In this document: positions 1-9,158 of the stretch, in pieces
How positions within the stretch are numbered: the first letter of the stretch is position 1
How the letters are laid out: each line of letters starts with the position of its first letter
Translations under genes and position numbers: made by a program
Origin: Exilispira sp964581895
Lineage (GTDB): Bacteria; Spirochaetota; JAAYUW01
Direction of reading: 5' to 3'
DNA: 64,000 nucleotides
Assembly (NCBI GenBank): GCA_964581895.1
Contig: CAZOPR010000003.1
Span: 266,366 to 330,365 of the forward strand
The notes under the pieces: model-generated
Seen by the model: only the letters and a program-made list of their open reading frames with translations
The model's database searches: none
What the model was told of the DNA's origin: nothing

Positions 1-159
1 ATAAAAGGATTGAATATACTAAAAACCAGGGATTTTATCATTATTATAGGACATAATACAAAAGAGCAAACTATTAAATTTTTGCAAAAACTTGCTTCTA
101 TGCATTTTTTCCATGATTATGAATTTATTACAGTTAGAGAACTATTTGAAAAATATTAA
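1..159 (+). CDS. C-terminal fragment, divergent polysaccharide deacetylase-like protein
   Basis: The window opens inside a reading frame that ends with TAA at 157-159; 52 residues are visible. They contain DFIIIIGHNTKEQTI followed by a Phe/His-rich stretch and FITVREL. This resembles the end of the divergent polysaccharide deacetylase (YibQ/DUF610) family, where a short beta strand is followed by a Gly-His-x-x-x-x-T segment and a closing 'xxVSEL' helix. The family is exported and has a deacetylase-type barrel; its substrate is not established. The start and most of the protein lie left of the window, so the assignment rests on a short tail. It converges on the sigma-factor gene. Confidence 0.45.
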   Translation: MKGLNILKTRDFIIIIGHNTKEQTIKFLQKLASMHFFHDYEFITVRELFEKY

Positions 160-201
160 AGTATTAAAATATTAAAATTCTAAGTTTTGTAGATTTTTTT
201 T

Positions 202-930
202 TTAAGAATCAATACAGGTCTGAAATGCTTTCTTCATTTTGATAAGAGCTTGAATTTCTATTTTTCGAATTGATTCAGAAGTAAGTTTATATTGATGTGC
301 TATTTCTTTTAATGTCATAGGAATAGTTGATGAAAGACCGTATCTTTTTTCGATAATATCTCTTTCTCTTTTATTCAATATTGATAATAAATATTCAAAA
401 TCTTCCTCATTTGCTTTATTTTCTAAATATGTTACCGGATTATCATTAGACGGTATCTTTTCGATAAGAGAGTGGTCCTCTTGATTGAATCCAGAGTCAT
501 CTATTGAAATAAAACTAAAATTGTAATCTACCAAAGAACTAAATTCATCCTCATTTTTAATATTTTCTCTTTTCATCTTTCTTAATTTTTGATGTTTTCT
601 TATTGGAATTCGAATTAATGAACGTGATTTGTCAGCCATTCTTGAGATAGCTTGTTTTATCCAAAAATATGCATACATTCCGAAATTTTCACTTTTGTTT
701 ATATCAAATTTATTTATAGCACAATATAATCCTATAATTCCTTCCTGGATTAAGTCATCCTTATATGATGGATTAGAAGCAAATTTTGCTGCCAAAGAGT
801 ATATTAAAGGTTTAAAGACATTCAAAACTTTTTGAAAACTTGAATTATCACCGTTTTTTGCCATCTCTACTAAGTCAGATAACTCAATTTTTGTAAAATC
901 TTTAATAATGATCTGCTTCGTTGCCATCAT
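202..930 (-). CDS. Sigma-70 family RNA polymerase sigma factor
   Basis: This 242-residue protein should direct RNA polymerase to a set of promoters. Region 2 spans about residues 38-110: LIYSLAAKF, the DLIQEGIIGL core-binding motif, FDINKSENFGMYAYFWIKQAI (-10 recognition) and RSLIRIPIRKHQKL at the 2.4/3.0 border. Region 4 spans about 186-236 with NKRERDIIEKRYGL and a helix-turn-helix LKEIAHQYKLTSESIRKIE. The region between is short and acidic, and region 1.1 is absent, so it is an alternative rather than the housekeeping factor. Two ATGs start the frame; GAGGAG lies 11 bases upstream of the first. Its regulon cannot be deduced from the sequence. Confidence 0.85.
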   Translation of the reverse strand: MMATKQIIIKDFTKIELSDLVEMAKNGDNSSFQKVLNVFKPLIYSLAAKFASNPSYKDDLIQEGIIGLYCAINKFDINKSENFGMYAYFWIKQAISRMADKSRSLIRIPIRKHQKLRKMKRENIKNEDEFSSLVDYNFSFISIDDSGFNQEDHSLIEKIPSNDNPVTYLENKANEEDFEYLLSILNKRERDIIEKRYGLSSTIPMTLKEIAHQYKLTSESIRKIEIQALIKMKKAFQTCIDS

Positions 931-1171
931 GATATTAAAAACTCCTCAATAAAATATTAAGCAATTTTTATGCCATTTAAATTTATAAAAAAGGCTAGAT
1001 AATTTTTTTGAGCTTAAAATATATTGTAGTTATTTATAAAATGAAAATTATAGAGTTTTAAATATTTAATGACTGTGTGTGTTATAAAATTTTATACAAT
1101 ATTTGTTGAAAAAAAAAGACATTGTTGGATTATTAAATTGAATCAAGAATTTTTATAGTTTTATAACTAAA

Positions 1172-2104
1172 TCATTGAAATGAATATCTTTTCAACAGAG
1201 AATTGATATTATCAAAAGCTATTTTATCTATATTTTTATTTTCTTGAGTAGATAATTTCAAAGTATCAATAGGCTGACCAAAACATACTCTTACTTTTTG
1301 ATTTACTTTTAATGTAAAACCACCAGGGGGAATAACATCTCTTAAACCTATTAAACCAATAGGTATAATAATTGATTTTGAAAGTTGCGCAGCTATTAAA
1401 CCACCTCTATTAAACTCTTGAAGGTTACCATCTTTTGACATCCTTCCTTCTGGAAAAATTATAATATGTTGTTTGTTTTTAAGATTTTCAAGTATTTTTT
1501 TAAGGGTTGATACTTTAGATTTTTGATTATAAATATCTACAAATACTGAATGTGCTTTTCTCATCCAGAAATTCATTACTGGCATTCTTGATAATTCTAC
1601 ATTTGCTACAAATCCAGCAAGAATAGGTAAAGTCCCATAGATAACAGGAATATCATATGGAGATGTATGATTTGAAATAAAAACATAGGATCTATCTTTT
1701 TCAAAATTAACTTCACCAATTATTTCAAGATTTATCTTTGCAATTTTTATTAAAGCTTTACCCCAATAATTTACTATTTTATATGTGTACTGTTCATCTT
1801 TACCTTTAATCTTATGATAATAATAAGATGGAATATATAAACCCATCATAATTGTTTGAATTATGGCTGAAATAATAGGATTTGAAGGATCATATTTTTT
1901 TACCTCGTTTAGCAAAGTTTTCCATCTATTTTTAGAACCATCAAGAACCTTTGTGTATTTCAAACCGCCAATAAATCCAGTTGTTGTTGATGAAAAGTCC
2001 TTGTTAGTAATATTCTCTTCTTCGCTTATTAAATCTTTATCTTCATTTAATTCACTATTAAGTTCCACCTGTTGCTCCAACTGAAATTTATAAATTTTTA
2101 GCAA
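1172..2104 (-). CDS. plsC: 1-acyl-sn-glycerol-3-phosphate acyltransferase (PlsC-like)
   Basis: PlsC enzymes acylate lysophosphatidic acid to phosphatidic acid at the inner membrane. The catalytic HX4D motif is NHTSPYD (His146, Asp151) and the substrate-binding motif is FPEGRMSKDG (about 217-226), with the usual spacing. Residues 1-60 form a charged extension rich in Glu, Asp and Asn that most family members lack; the acyltransferase domain starts near residue 120. It lies 32 bases downstream of the ATP-grasp/FMN fusion gene on the same strand and is probably co-transcribed with it and dinB. Acyl specificity cannot be judged; lysophospholipid acyltransferases with other head groups share these motifs. 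Confidence 0.85.
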   Translation of the reverse strand: MLKIYKFQLEQQVELNSELNEDKDLISEEENITNKDFSSTTTGFIGGLKYTKVLDGSKNRWKTLLNEVKKYDPSNPIISAIIQTIMMGLYIPSYYYHKIKGKDEQYTYKIVNYWGKALIKIAKINLEIIGEVNFEKDRSYVFISNHTSPYDIPVIYGTLPILAGFVANVELSRMPVMNFWMRKAHSVFVDIYNQKSKVSTLKKILENLKNKQHIIIFPEGRMSKDGNLQEFNRGGLIAAQLSKSIIIPIGLIGLRDVIPPGGFTLKVNQKVRVCFGQPIDTLKLSTQENKNIDKIAFDNINSLLKRYSFQ

Positions 2105-2136
2105 AATTTCAAGATTTCTTATTTTTTAAGTTTTTT

Positions 2137-4305
2137 TTACTTTTGAACGAAAGGGATAAGTTTAAGGGTATCATTAAATTCTGTAAGATATTTATTTACC
2201 AGCAGTTTTATACCCTCTTTCCCCCCGCCAGCAGCATATATTGCAAAAGGTCTTCCTATTAAAACATAATCTATATTGCAAAGTAAAACTTTTACTATAT
2301 CTTCGCCATTTCTGACTCCACCATCAAAACCAATTAAGAAATCTGGGAATTCTCTTTTTAAGAATTCAATGTCTATACTTTTCAATATTTTTATGGAGGA
2401 TTGCATAGAAGAAAGTGATCTTCCACCATGATTTGATATTATTATTGAATTTATTCCATATTTTGCAAGTTTTATACAATCATATGTATTACTTATACCT
2501 TTTATTATTAGCTTTTTATTTGTAGCTTCTCTTAATATAGCAATATCTTCTATACTATATCTTTCAATCTTTACATCACTTTTTTTTATTGTTGGTAAAA
2601 TAATTGAATCTAAATCAATTGCAATGGCATTAATAGGAGTCTGTTCAAAATATCTTAATTTTTTTATCATTTTTTCCAGAGGGATTCTTGGTTTCAATGT
2701 GATTATCCCATCATAATTAACCTTTTCAAGAATTTTTGACATCTGTAAGTATTTATCATCGCTTGAACCATCTCCAATAAAACCTAAAATTTTAGATTCA
2801 ATAGCGCCCTGTAATATCGAATTATAATATTCCTCCTCATCTAAAACTCCTCCTAAATTTGAAACAACCCCAGAAATAGGTGCAATCCCTATTGGGATTT
2901 GAACATTTTTCCCAAATAAATTATTCTTAAAATTAAAAGATTTATTATTTAAAAGCTCAATCTTAAGAGGCATTGCTCTCAAATCATAGTAATTTGCGAT
3001 AAATGCTTCATTTCTATAAGCCCCACCCATACCAGGTAGTTCACCTATACAACCTAATCCATCACATACTTTACAAACTTTGCATCTACCAGCAAAATTT
3101 TTCACAGCATTTACAAGAATCTCCTTTTCAAAGGATTCCTCTTTTGCCTTATAAATTATTTTTATCTGCTGCTTTTTATTTGAAAAAGAATAATAAATTT
3201 TATCGTAGTATTTTGAAGAAAGAACATCTGGCAATTCCCTTTTAATAGAAAAAGAATAAAAAGAATTTTCTTTGAAAACAAAAGTTTCCTTAAAATAAAT
3301 TTTATAAAGTGAAATGCTATTTTTCTCTTTTTGAAAGCTAGCTAATCTTTCTATGGATCTTACTTCTGGTTCTTTTCCAATAATTGTAGATATATAATTT
3401 GTTAGAATATCATAATCCAGATAGTCATGATATCTCTCATCAATAAAAAACCCTCCTTCAAGTCTAAGGTTTATATCCAAAAAATATAATTTCCCTTCAC
3501 TGACAATATATTTTATTTCACATGGCATATGATAGATTTTTAATCTCTGAATAATATCTAATGAGTAGTCTACAAGAAGCTCTGCTATTTTTTTGGAGAC
3601 TTTATCTTCTCTTTTTCTTTCTATTAAAAAATTAGAATCCATATTACTAATTTTCCAGAGATTCAATATAGCAATATTTTTTTCACCTATTAAAAATTGT
3701 ATTTTATATGTATCTCCTTCAACAAAAGGTTGAACCAAGACTTCTCCAGTTGGCGAATGCTTCTTCGCATACAAAAAAGATTCATAAACATCATTATTTT
3801 TTGCTTTTATTACACCAAGTCCTCCCATATTTTCAGTTGGTTTTAATACTAGTTGATTTGAACTTTTGTTTTCAAGATTTAAGTTGTAAAACCAAAATAT
3901 CTCTGACGGTATTATAGAAAGACCTGGGAAAAAGCCTTTCTCATTGTATCCCTTCATCAAATTATAAAGTTTGTACTTGTTAGTTATCAATTCTGAAATT
4001 GTATAGTTAAAATGTTTTAAGTTCAGGTGACTGGACAAAGCCGCTATTGTGGCGTGAACATCAGAATCTACTGAACCAATTCCTTGAATTTCAGAAAGTT
4101 CAGATGGAGAAAGGGTATCTATAAACCTTTTTATAGATTCTATATCTCTAGTACTTAAATTTATTGAAAAGTCCGCAACAGTATGCCCAACTGCTTTGGA
4201 ATCTATATCAACAAGATATATAAAATATCCCATTTCCTTTGCTTTTAATAATAGTGGTAACTCGAACATCGATCCACCAAGAATCAATAATCTTTTTTTC
4301 TCCAT
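2137..4305 (-). CDS. ATP-grasp ligase fused to FMN-dependent alpha-hydroxy-acid oxidase-like domain
   Basis: One uninterrupted 722-residue frame joins two enzymes. Residues 1-300 form an ATP-grasp ligase: a Rossmann-like start (RLLILGGSMFELPLL), the phosphate loop KPTENMGGLGVIKAK (155-169), an adenine-binding strand VLVQPFVEG (about 189-197) and metal ligands in FLDINLRLEGG (275-285). A linker of about 100 residues follows, then a four-Cys cluster CKVCKVCDGLGC (408-419) and an FMN barrel: Lys602 in IKGI, the active-site SNHGGR (His626, Arg629) and the phosphate-binding GFDGGVRNG. Standalone oxidases of this subtype with the Cys cluster occur in clostridia; the ATP-grasp part is the novelty. 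The gene overlaps the end of dinB by 22 bases. Substrates are unknown. Confidence 0.85.
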   Translation of the reverse strand: MEKKRLLILGGSMFELPLLLKAKEMGYFIYLVDIDSKAVGHTVADFSINLSTRDIESIKRFIDTLSPSELSEIQGIGSVDSDVHATIAALSSHLNLKHFNYTISELITNKYKLYNLMKGYNEKGFFPGLSIIPSEIFWFYNLNLENKSSNQLVLKPTENMGGLGVIKAKNNDVYESFLYAKKHSPTGEVLVQPFVEGDTYKIQFLIGEKNIAILNLWKISNMDSNFLIERKREDKVSKKIAELLVDYSLDIIQRLKIYHMPCEIKYIVSEGKLYFLDINLRLEGGFFIDERYHDYLDYDILTNYISTIIGKEPEVRSIERLASFQKEKNSISLYKIYFKETFVFKENSFYSFSIKRELPDVLSSKYYDKIYYSFSNKKQQIKIIYKAKEESFEKEILVNAVKNFAGRCKVCKVCDGLGCIGELPGMGGAYRNEAFIANYYDLRAMPLKIELLNNKSFNFKNNLFGKNVQIPIGIAPISGVVSNLGGVLDEEEYYNSILQGAIESKILGFIGDGSSDDKYLQMSKILEKVNYDGIITLKPRIPLEKMIKKLRYFEQTPINAIAIDLDSIILPTIKKSDVKIERYSIEDIAILREATNKKLIIKGISNTYDCIKLAKYGINSIIISNHGGRSLSSMQSSIKILKSIDIEFLKREFPDFLIGFDGGVRNGEDIVKVLLCNIDYVLIGRPFAIYAAGGGKEGIKLLVNKYLTEFNDTLKLIPFVQK

Positions 4306-5456
4306 ACAATCCCTTTTTTTACAACTAGTTTGCCAAACTTTTTATTTAGCTCATCAATTTTATTATATATTATATCATCTTTTCCTATCATATCGAAAAG
4401 ATTGGAACTATCTTTAATTAACCCTGAAACTTTTATTCCAATTAGCCTTATTCTTTTATCTTTAATTTTTGATTTCATTATATTTTCTACATTTTTATAG
4501 GCAATATTTGCAATATCATTTTCATTAAATGTAGCTTCTTTTATGCTAGTTTGCTTTTGATATGTTTCAAAATCTTCATCTCTCACTTTAGCTGATATTG
4601 TAGTTGCTTTATAACCCTCATCTCGAAGTTTTTGGGCTAGCTCTTCAGCAAAGTTAGAAATCAAGTTAAAAATATCCTCTGTGAAATCTATATCCTGTTC
4701 AAAGGTAGTTTCCGTTGAAAAGGATTTAGTTTCAGATTTTTCCTCTTTTATTCCTTCATCTAAAAATCTTTTTAAGTAAAAATATTCAATAAATGAACCT
4801 AATTTTTTTATTAAAAAAGATAAATCATAGTTATAAATCTCTTTAAAATATTTTATTCCAAGACTTTCCAATATCGAAATTGTTTTCTTGCCAAAAAAAG
4901 GTATTGTTTGGACTGGACTTGCCATCAAAAAATCTTCTTCTTCCTCTGGACCCAAAATTAGCATACCATCTGGTTTACATCTATCAGAAGCTATTTTGGA
5001 AATAAGTTTTGATGAGCTTAAACCAATAGAACAGGTTAACTTAAATTTATCAAATATTGCATCTTTTATAGCCTTAACCAATTTTTCATAACTTTCATAA
5101 AGGGGGACCATCCCTGTCAAATCAAGGTAGCCTTCATCTATTCCAACCTTTTCTATACAAGAGGAAAAGTTTTTTAGGATTTCGAAAATTCCTTTTGACT
5201 GATTAACATATTTTGAAATATCTGGTTTTATAAAAATTGCATTTGGGCATAAAATTTGAGCTGTTTTGACTGGCATTCCAGATCTAACGCCAAATTTTCT
5301 TGCTTCATAAGAACAAGTTGAAACGACACCTCTTGCAGGTGGTTTACTTCCTATTATAACTGGTTTCCCTATTAGCGAGGGATTGTCTCTTATTTCAACT
5401 GAAGCAAAAAAAGCATCTAAATCTAAATGAGCTATTCTTCTTTTTTGATATTGCAT
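4284..5456 (-). CDS. dinB: DNA polymerase IV (Y family)
   Basis: This 390-residue translesion polymerase inserts nucleotides opposite damaged bases. The palm begins with AHLDLDAFFASVE (metal ligand Asp12, steric-gate Phe17), and the second acidic pair is in VGIDEGYLDLTG (Asp107, Glu108); family members usually have SIDEAYLD, so Gly109 replaces Ala. The finger motif SYEARKFGVRSGM and the thumb helix-hairpin-helix region FFGKKTISILESLGI are present. The little-finger domain follows. The C-terminus (VVKKGIVWRKKDY) is short, and I see no obvious clamp-binding QxxLF motif. It starts the dinB > fusion > plsC transcription unit and diverges from the unknown gene at 5502. Confidence 0.93.
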   Translation of the reverse strand: MQYQKRRIAHLDLDAFFASVEIRDNPSLIGKPVIIGSKPPARGVVSTCSYEARKFGVRSGMPVKTAQILCPNAIFIKPDISKYVNQSKGIFEILKNFSSCIEKVGIDEGYLDLTGMVPLYESYEKLVKAIKDAIFDKFKLTCSIGLSSSKLISKIASDRCKPDGMLILGPEEEEDFLMASPVQTIPFFGKKTISILESLGIKYFKEIYNYDLSFLIKKLGSFIEYFYLKRFLDEGIKEEKSETKSFSTETTFEQDIDFTEDIFNLISNFAEELAQKLRDEGYKATTISAKVRDEDFETYQKQTSIKEATFNENDIANIAYKNVENIMKSKIKDKRIRLIGIKVSGLIKDSSNLFDMIGKDDIIYNKIDELNKKFGKLVVKKGIVWRKKDY

Positions 5457-5501
5457 TTTTATAAAATAATATTACCATATCTTTAGATTGAGTAAAGCAA
5501 A

Positions 5502-7034
5502 ATGCCTTTTTTAAGTTTTTTATTCGATTTATTTTTTTCTAAATCTGACACTCCATATGCAAAATTAAAAAAAATTAAAAAAGAAATTAAAGATTTTGTT
5601 CCTAAATATTATAATCCTAATAAATTAGTTTTCTATGGAAGCTTCGCTCATGATTTATATTCACTATATAATTCATGTCAATATTTTGAAAAACCATTAA
5701 ATCATCTATTTTTAAATAAAAAAGTATTTGAAACTTTTGTTATTTTAATACTAAATATCTTTTTGCCAAAAGAAGTTGCTGCATATATAATAATGCTTGA
5801 AAAAGAAAGAGTAGATGAAGTAATCAAAAAGTATGGTTTTGAAAAAACAGAAAAATACTATCAAAAGATGATTCAATACATAAAATCTTACTTAAAACCA
5901 GCTATAGCAAATGAGATTGATAGCTCTATCAATAAAATAAAACAACTATATGAATTAACCAATCATAATTATAACGAACTATTTTTAATTTTTAATCCAT
6001 CATTCAACTCAACTCAAATTAAAAAAAGTTTAAATTTCAATGATATTAAAATTTCTCCAAGATTTATTTCTGCCTTTGAAGATTTAAGCTTTTTAATCGC
6101 AAATACCAACATCGATGACTCAATAGTAACTGTATTAACTACATACTTAAAAAAATACTCTGAAAAAGATTCATCCTTTACTTTTGATGAATCAAAAATT
6201 AAAAAAGAGATTCAAAAAATAATTAAAATATTAAATGATAAATTCAATTTTGCAAAATTCGAAATTATTATAAAAGCATTAAAAGAGGAGATTGATTATA
6301 AGATTAAAATAATTCCTCATAACGAGACATATGTCTTAAAAATAGTAAATGAAAAAGTAAAAAATATCGAAAACTATTTTGTTATATATAAAAATAATGA
6401 AAAAAATAAAAGTATCAGCCTCATAATGCAAAACTTGTTTGCTGATATTCAACTAATCAAAAGCGAAGTTTATAATGAAGAAGTTTCTACTGTTTTTTCA
6501 AGTAATCTACTACCTGCTCTTAATTTTGTAAAACCTTTTGAAATATATCGAACTTTTATAATTTATATTTGGGAAGGGAAAATCAAATCGAACTTAAACT
6601 CTTTTATTTTTAAAGCTCAATATGATGATGAATTATTAAGAGAAAATATTAATAATTTATTTCATGAGGGATCTTCCTTTGTTGATAAAATAAATGATTT
6701 AGAAACTTCATTTGAGAATTTAAAAAAGTATTACTCCATTTTGCAAAAAAAACCTGATTCGGTAATCAAATCTTCATCTCAAAAAAACAATGCCATTAAT
6801 GTAATAATGAAATCTAATAGAAATGTTCAAAATTTTCTTCAAGAAGGTCTTACATTTCTTAACCAATTTTATCTTGTTCTTGAAGATATATTTAATCAAA
6901 TCGACAATAAAGATCAATCTAAAATTTCAAATCTTTTACTAATAGTGGATATGAATACCTATAAAACTTTAAAAACCTATAATGAAAAAGTTAAACAGGT
7001 AAAGAATATATTAGAAAACTTTATGCAAAATTAA
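5502..7034 (+). CDS. Uncharacterised 510-residue protein
   Basis: I do not recognise this protein. It starts with a hydrophobic stretch (PFLSFLFDLFF) and is otherwise Lys/Asn/Ile-rich and mainly helical. It has one short hydrophobic segment near residues 75-95 (FETFVILILNIFLPKEVAAYIIML), probably too broken for a membrane span. The last 120 residues look like a helical bundle with a coiled-coil tendency. There are no Cys clusters, nucleotide-binding motifs or lipobox. Only a weak ribosome-binding site precedes the ATG. It may belong to a spirochaete-restricted family, but that is a guess from general character. It is transcribed divergently from dinB and is followed 42 bases later by upp. Confidence 0.7.
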   Translation: MPFLSFLFDLFFSKSDTPYAKLKKIKKEIKDFVPKYYNPNKLVFYGSFAHDLYSLYNSCQYFEKPLNHLFLNKKVFETFVILILNIFLPKEVAAYIIMLEKERVDEVIKKYGFEKTEKYYQKMIQYIKSYLKPAIANEIDSSINKIKQLYELTNHNYNELFLIFNPSFNSTQIKKSLNFNDIKISPRFISAFEDLSFLIANTNIDDSIVTVLTTYLKKYSEKDSSFTFDESKIKKEIQKIIKILNDKFNFAKFEIIIKALKEEIDYKIKIIPHNETYVLKIVNEKVKNIENYFVIYKNNEKNKSISLIMQNLFADIQLIKSEVYNEEVSTVFSSNLLPALNFVKPFEIYRTFIIYIWEGKIKSNLNSFIFKAQYDDELLRENINNLFHEGSSFVDKINDLETSFENLKKYYSILQKKPDSVIKSSSQKNNAINVIMKSNRNVQNFLQEGLTFLNQFYLVLEDIFNQIDNKDQSKISNLLLIVDMNTYKTLKTYNEKVKQVKNILENFMQN

Positions 7035-7076
7035 ATATCAAAATAAAATTTTAATTAAATAAATTAAGGTATTTTT

Positions 7077-7709
7077 ATGCAAGAAGATAATCTTATCGTA
7101 GTTTCAAATCCATTGGTTCAGCACTATCTTTACCATTTAAGAGATAAGACTACCAAACCGGCACTTTTTAGAACCTTAACAAAAAAATTAACATTACTAC
7201 TATGTTTTGAAGCTGCCAAAGAAATTGAGTTAAAGAAAAAGAATGTTGAAACCCCTTTAGAAAAAACTGAGGGTTTTATTATAGACAATGAAATAGTACT
7301 AATACCAATATTGAGAGCTGGACTTGGAATGATTGATGCGATTTTAGAACTATTTCCAAATGTTGATGTTGGATATATGGGTTTTCAAAGAGATGAATCA
7401 ACAGCTGTTGCTAAAGGATACTATTCTAAACTCCCTGTACTTACTAACAAATTGGTTTTTATTGCAGACCCGATGCTTGCAACAGGTGGCTCTTTACAAA
7501 AAGCAATAGATGAAATAAAGCAACATAAACCAAAAAAAATAATAATAATATGTATTGTTGCTGCCCCCGAAGGAGTAAAATTAATTTTAGAAAATTATCC
7601 TGATGTTAAAATATATACTGCATCATTGGATAGACAGCTTAATGATAAAAAATATATACTTCCAGGTTTAGGTGATTTTGGAGACAGACTTTACGGAACT
7701 CAAAAATAA
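7077..7709 (+). CDS. upp: Uracil phosphoribosyltransferase
   Basis: The 210-residue enzyme converts uracil and PRPP to UMP in pyrimidine salvage. Diagnostic motifs are PILRAGLGM (about 77-85), the PRPP loop ADPMLATGGSL (130-140) and the uracil-binding C-terminus PGLGDFGDRLYGT; the family norm is PGLGDAGDR, so Phe replaces Ala. Length matches the family. AAGG precedes the ATG with suitable spacing. Its last 38 bases overlap the start of nth in another frame, which suggests translational coupling between the two. Confidence 0.95.
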   Translation: MQEDNLIVVSNPLVQHYLYHLRDKTTKPALFRTLTKKLTLLLCFEAAKEIELKKKNVETPLEKTEGFIIDNEIVLIPILRAGLGMIDAILELFPNVDVGYMGFQRDESTAVAKGYYSKLPVLTNKLVFIADPMLATGGSLQKAIDEIKQHKPKKIIIICIVAAPEGVKLILENYPDVKIYTASLDRQLNDKKYILPGLGDFGDRLYGTQK

Positions 7710-8373
7710 TAATATTGATTACAATCAATATTTCGGTGAAATTATTCAAAGACTTTCCAATTATTTCGAAAAAGAAAATCTTCCTTCCGTCTCAAAAATA
7801 AAAGAAGAAGGAGCATCTGCGTTTGAAATACTTATTTCTACAATTATTTCTGCAAGAACAAAAGATGAAGTAACTTATCCTGCATCAAAAAGATTATTTT
7901 CTATTGCAAATACTCCTGAAAAGTTGACCATGCTTAGTGAATCCAAAATTGCATCTCTTATTTATCCCGCTGGATTTTATAAGGTAAAAGCAAAAAACAT
8001 TAAAAAAACTTCACAAATTTTGGTTGAAAAATATAGCTCTAAAGTACCAGAAAATATGGAAGAACTTTTAAAATTACCTGGCGTTGGAAGAAAGACCGCT
8101 AACCTTATACTTGCTGTGGCATTTAATAAAGAAGGTTTATGCGTTGATACTCATGTTCATAGGATTTCAAATCGTCTTGGAGTTGTAAAAACCAATACCA
8201 CTTACGAGACAGAAATGGCACTCAGATTGATTTTACCCAAGCAATACTGGGAAATATACAATAGATTACTTGTAACCTTTGGTCAAAATGTATGTACTCC
8301 ATTATCTCCCTTTTGCTCCATCTGTGTCATAAAAAGATATTGTAAAAGAATAAATGTAGATAGATTTAGGTAA
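7672..8373 (+). CDS. nth: Endonuclease III (DNA glycosylase/AP lyase)
   Basis: This repair enzyme excises oxidised pyrimidines and cuts the abasic site. It has the helix-hairpin-helix LPGVGRKTAN with catalytic Lys141, the catalytic Asp159 in VDTHVHRISNR, and a C-terminal [4Fe-4S] ligand set C208-x6-C215-x2-C218-x5-C224, exactly the family pattern. The GTG start at 7672 lies within upp with only a partial AGG upstream. The first 20 residues are poorly conserved, so a start further downstream at another non-ATG codon is possible. An Fe-S enzyme of this type fits an anaerobic or facultative lifestyle but does not prove it. Confidence 0.92.
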   Translation: MILETDFTELKNNNIDYNQYFGEIIQRLSNYFEKENLPSVSKIKEEGASAFEILISTIISARTKDEVTYPASKRLFSIANTPEKLTMLSESKIASLIYPAGFYKVKAKNIKKTSQILVEKYSSKVPENMEELLKLPGVGRKTANLILAVAFNKEGLCVDTHVHRISNRLGVVKTNTTYETEMALRLILPKQYWEIYNRLLVTFGQNVCTPLSPFCSICVIKRYCKRINVDRFR

Positions 8374-8433
8374 ATCATAATTTTAGTAACCTATTTTAAG
8401 ATTAAATTAAAAAAAATAGTGGCAAAACATAAA

Positions 8434-9151
8434 ATGAACAAAAAATTTAATGTAAAATTTTGCATTATTTTATCTTTTCCGATTATTATCATCTTTTTTT
8501 TGATTTCTTGTTGCCCTATAGGACCTTCTATAAACATTATACAGGATTGGCCTTCTGAAACTATATTGCAAAAAAACAAATCCTGAAACCTTAGATATCA
8601 CTGTTTCAGTAAAACTAACGAATGTAGATCCATATAATCCAACTATCCAATCGATTAAAGATAAGATTTGGAAAGAATCAAATGGTATAATCGATTATGT
8701 CTATAGATGTTTTCATTATATAATAGATAATTTCGATTATAAAAATCCTGGTATGGGTTTTATGCCTCTTGCTTATGTTCTGTCTAGTGGTGGAACAGAT
8801 TATGGAAATCTATCTTCAATCCTTGTTTCTCTTCTTAGATATAAGAATATTCCATCAAGTCATTTAGTCGCTATAAGACCCGACGGATCTTCGCATGTAT
8901 GGGCTGATTTTTATATGGAAGGTTACAGATGGATTCCATTAGATGTTTCAGCAGAAAAACTATGGGGAACAGATTTTTTTGGTATTCAGCCTATAAATAA
9001 TAATGGTATCATAATGACAAAAGAAGTTAACATGCCTTTAAATAACGGTGAAAGTATACAGTATATTACAGGATTACAAACATTTTGTTTTTGGTATTGG
9101 GGCTACGGTACAGGATCTCTTTCATATTTGTATGATGTCATAAAAAAATGA
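8434..9151 (+). pseudogene. Frameshifted lipoprotein with transglutaminase-like domain
   Basis: The ATG at 8434 starts a lipoprotein signal (MNKKF, a hydrophobic run, then FLISCC, lipobox LISC). That frame stops at TGA 8584-8586. From about 8576 the next frame continues without a stop to 9151. Removing one A from the seven-A run at 8570-8576 joins both into a protein of about 238 residues. The C-terminal half has the transglutaminase/cysteine-peptidase layout: SSGGTDYGNLSSILVSLLR, then SSHVWADFY and WIPLDVS. The position of the catalytic Cys holds Thr (GGTDY), while the His and Asp remain. So even if the frame is restored the enzyme is probably inactive. It could be a real mutation, slippage or an assembly error. 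Confidence 0.7.
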
Positions 9152-9158
9152 AAAATTT

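Noticed and set aside
8391..8579. Small minus-strand membrane protein opposite the lipoprotein signal
   Set aside because: It is the antisense shadow of the signal-peptide region and lacks a ribosome-binding site; the plus-strand lipobox is convincing.
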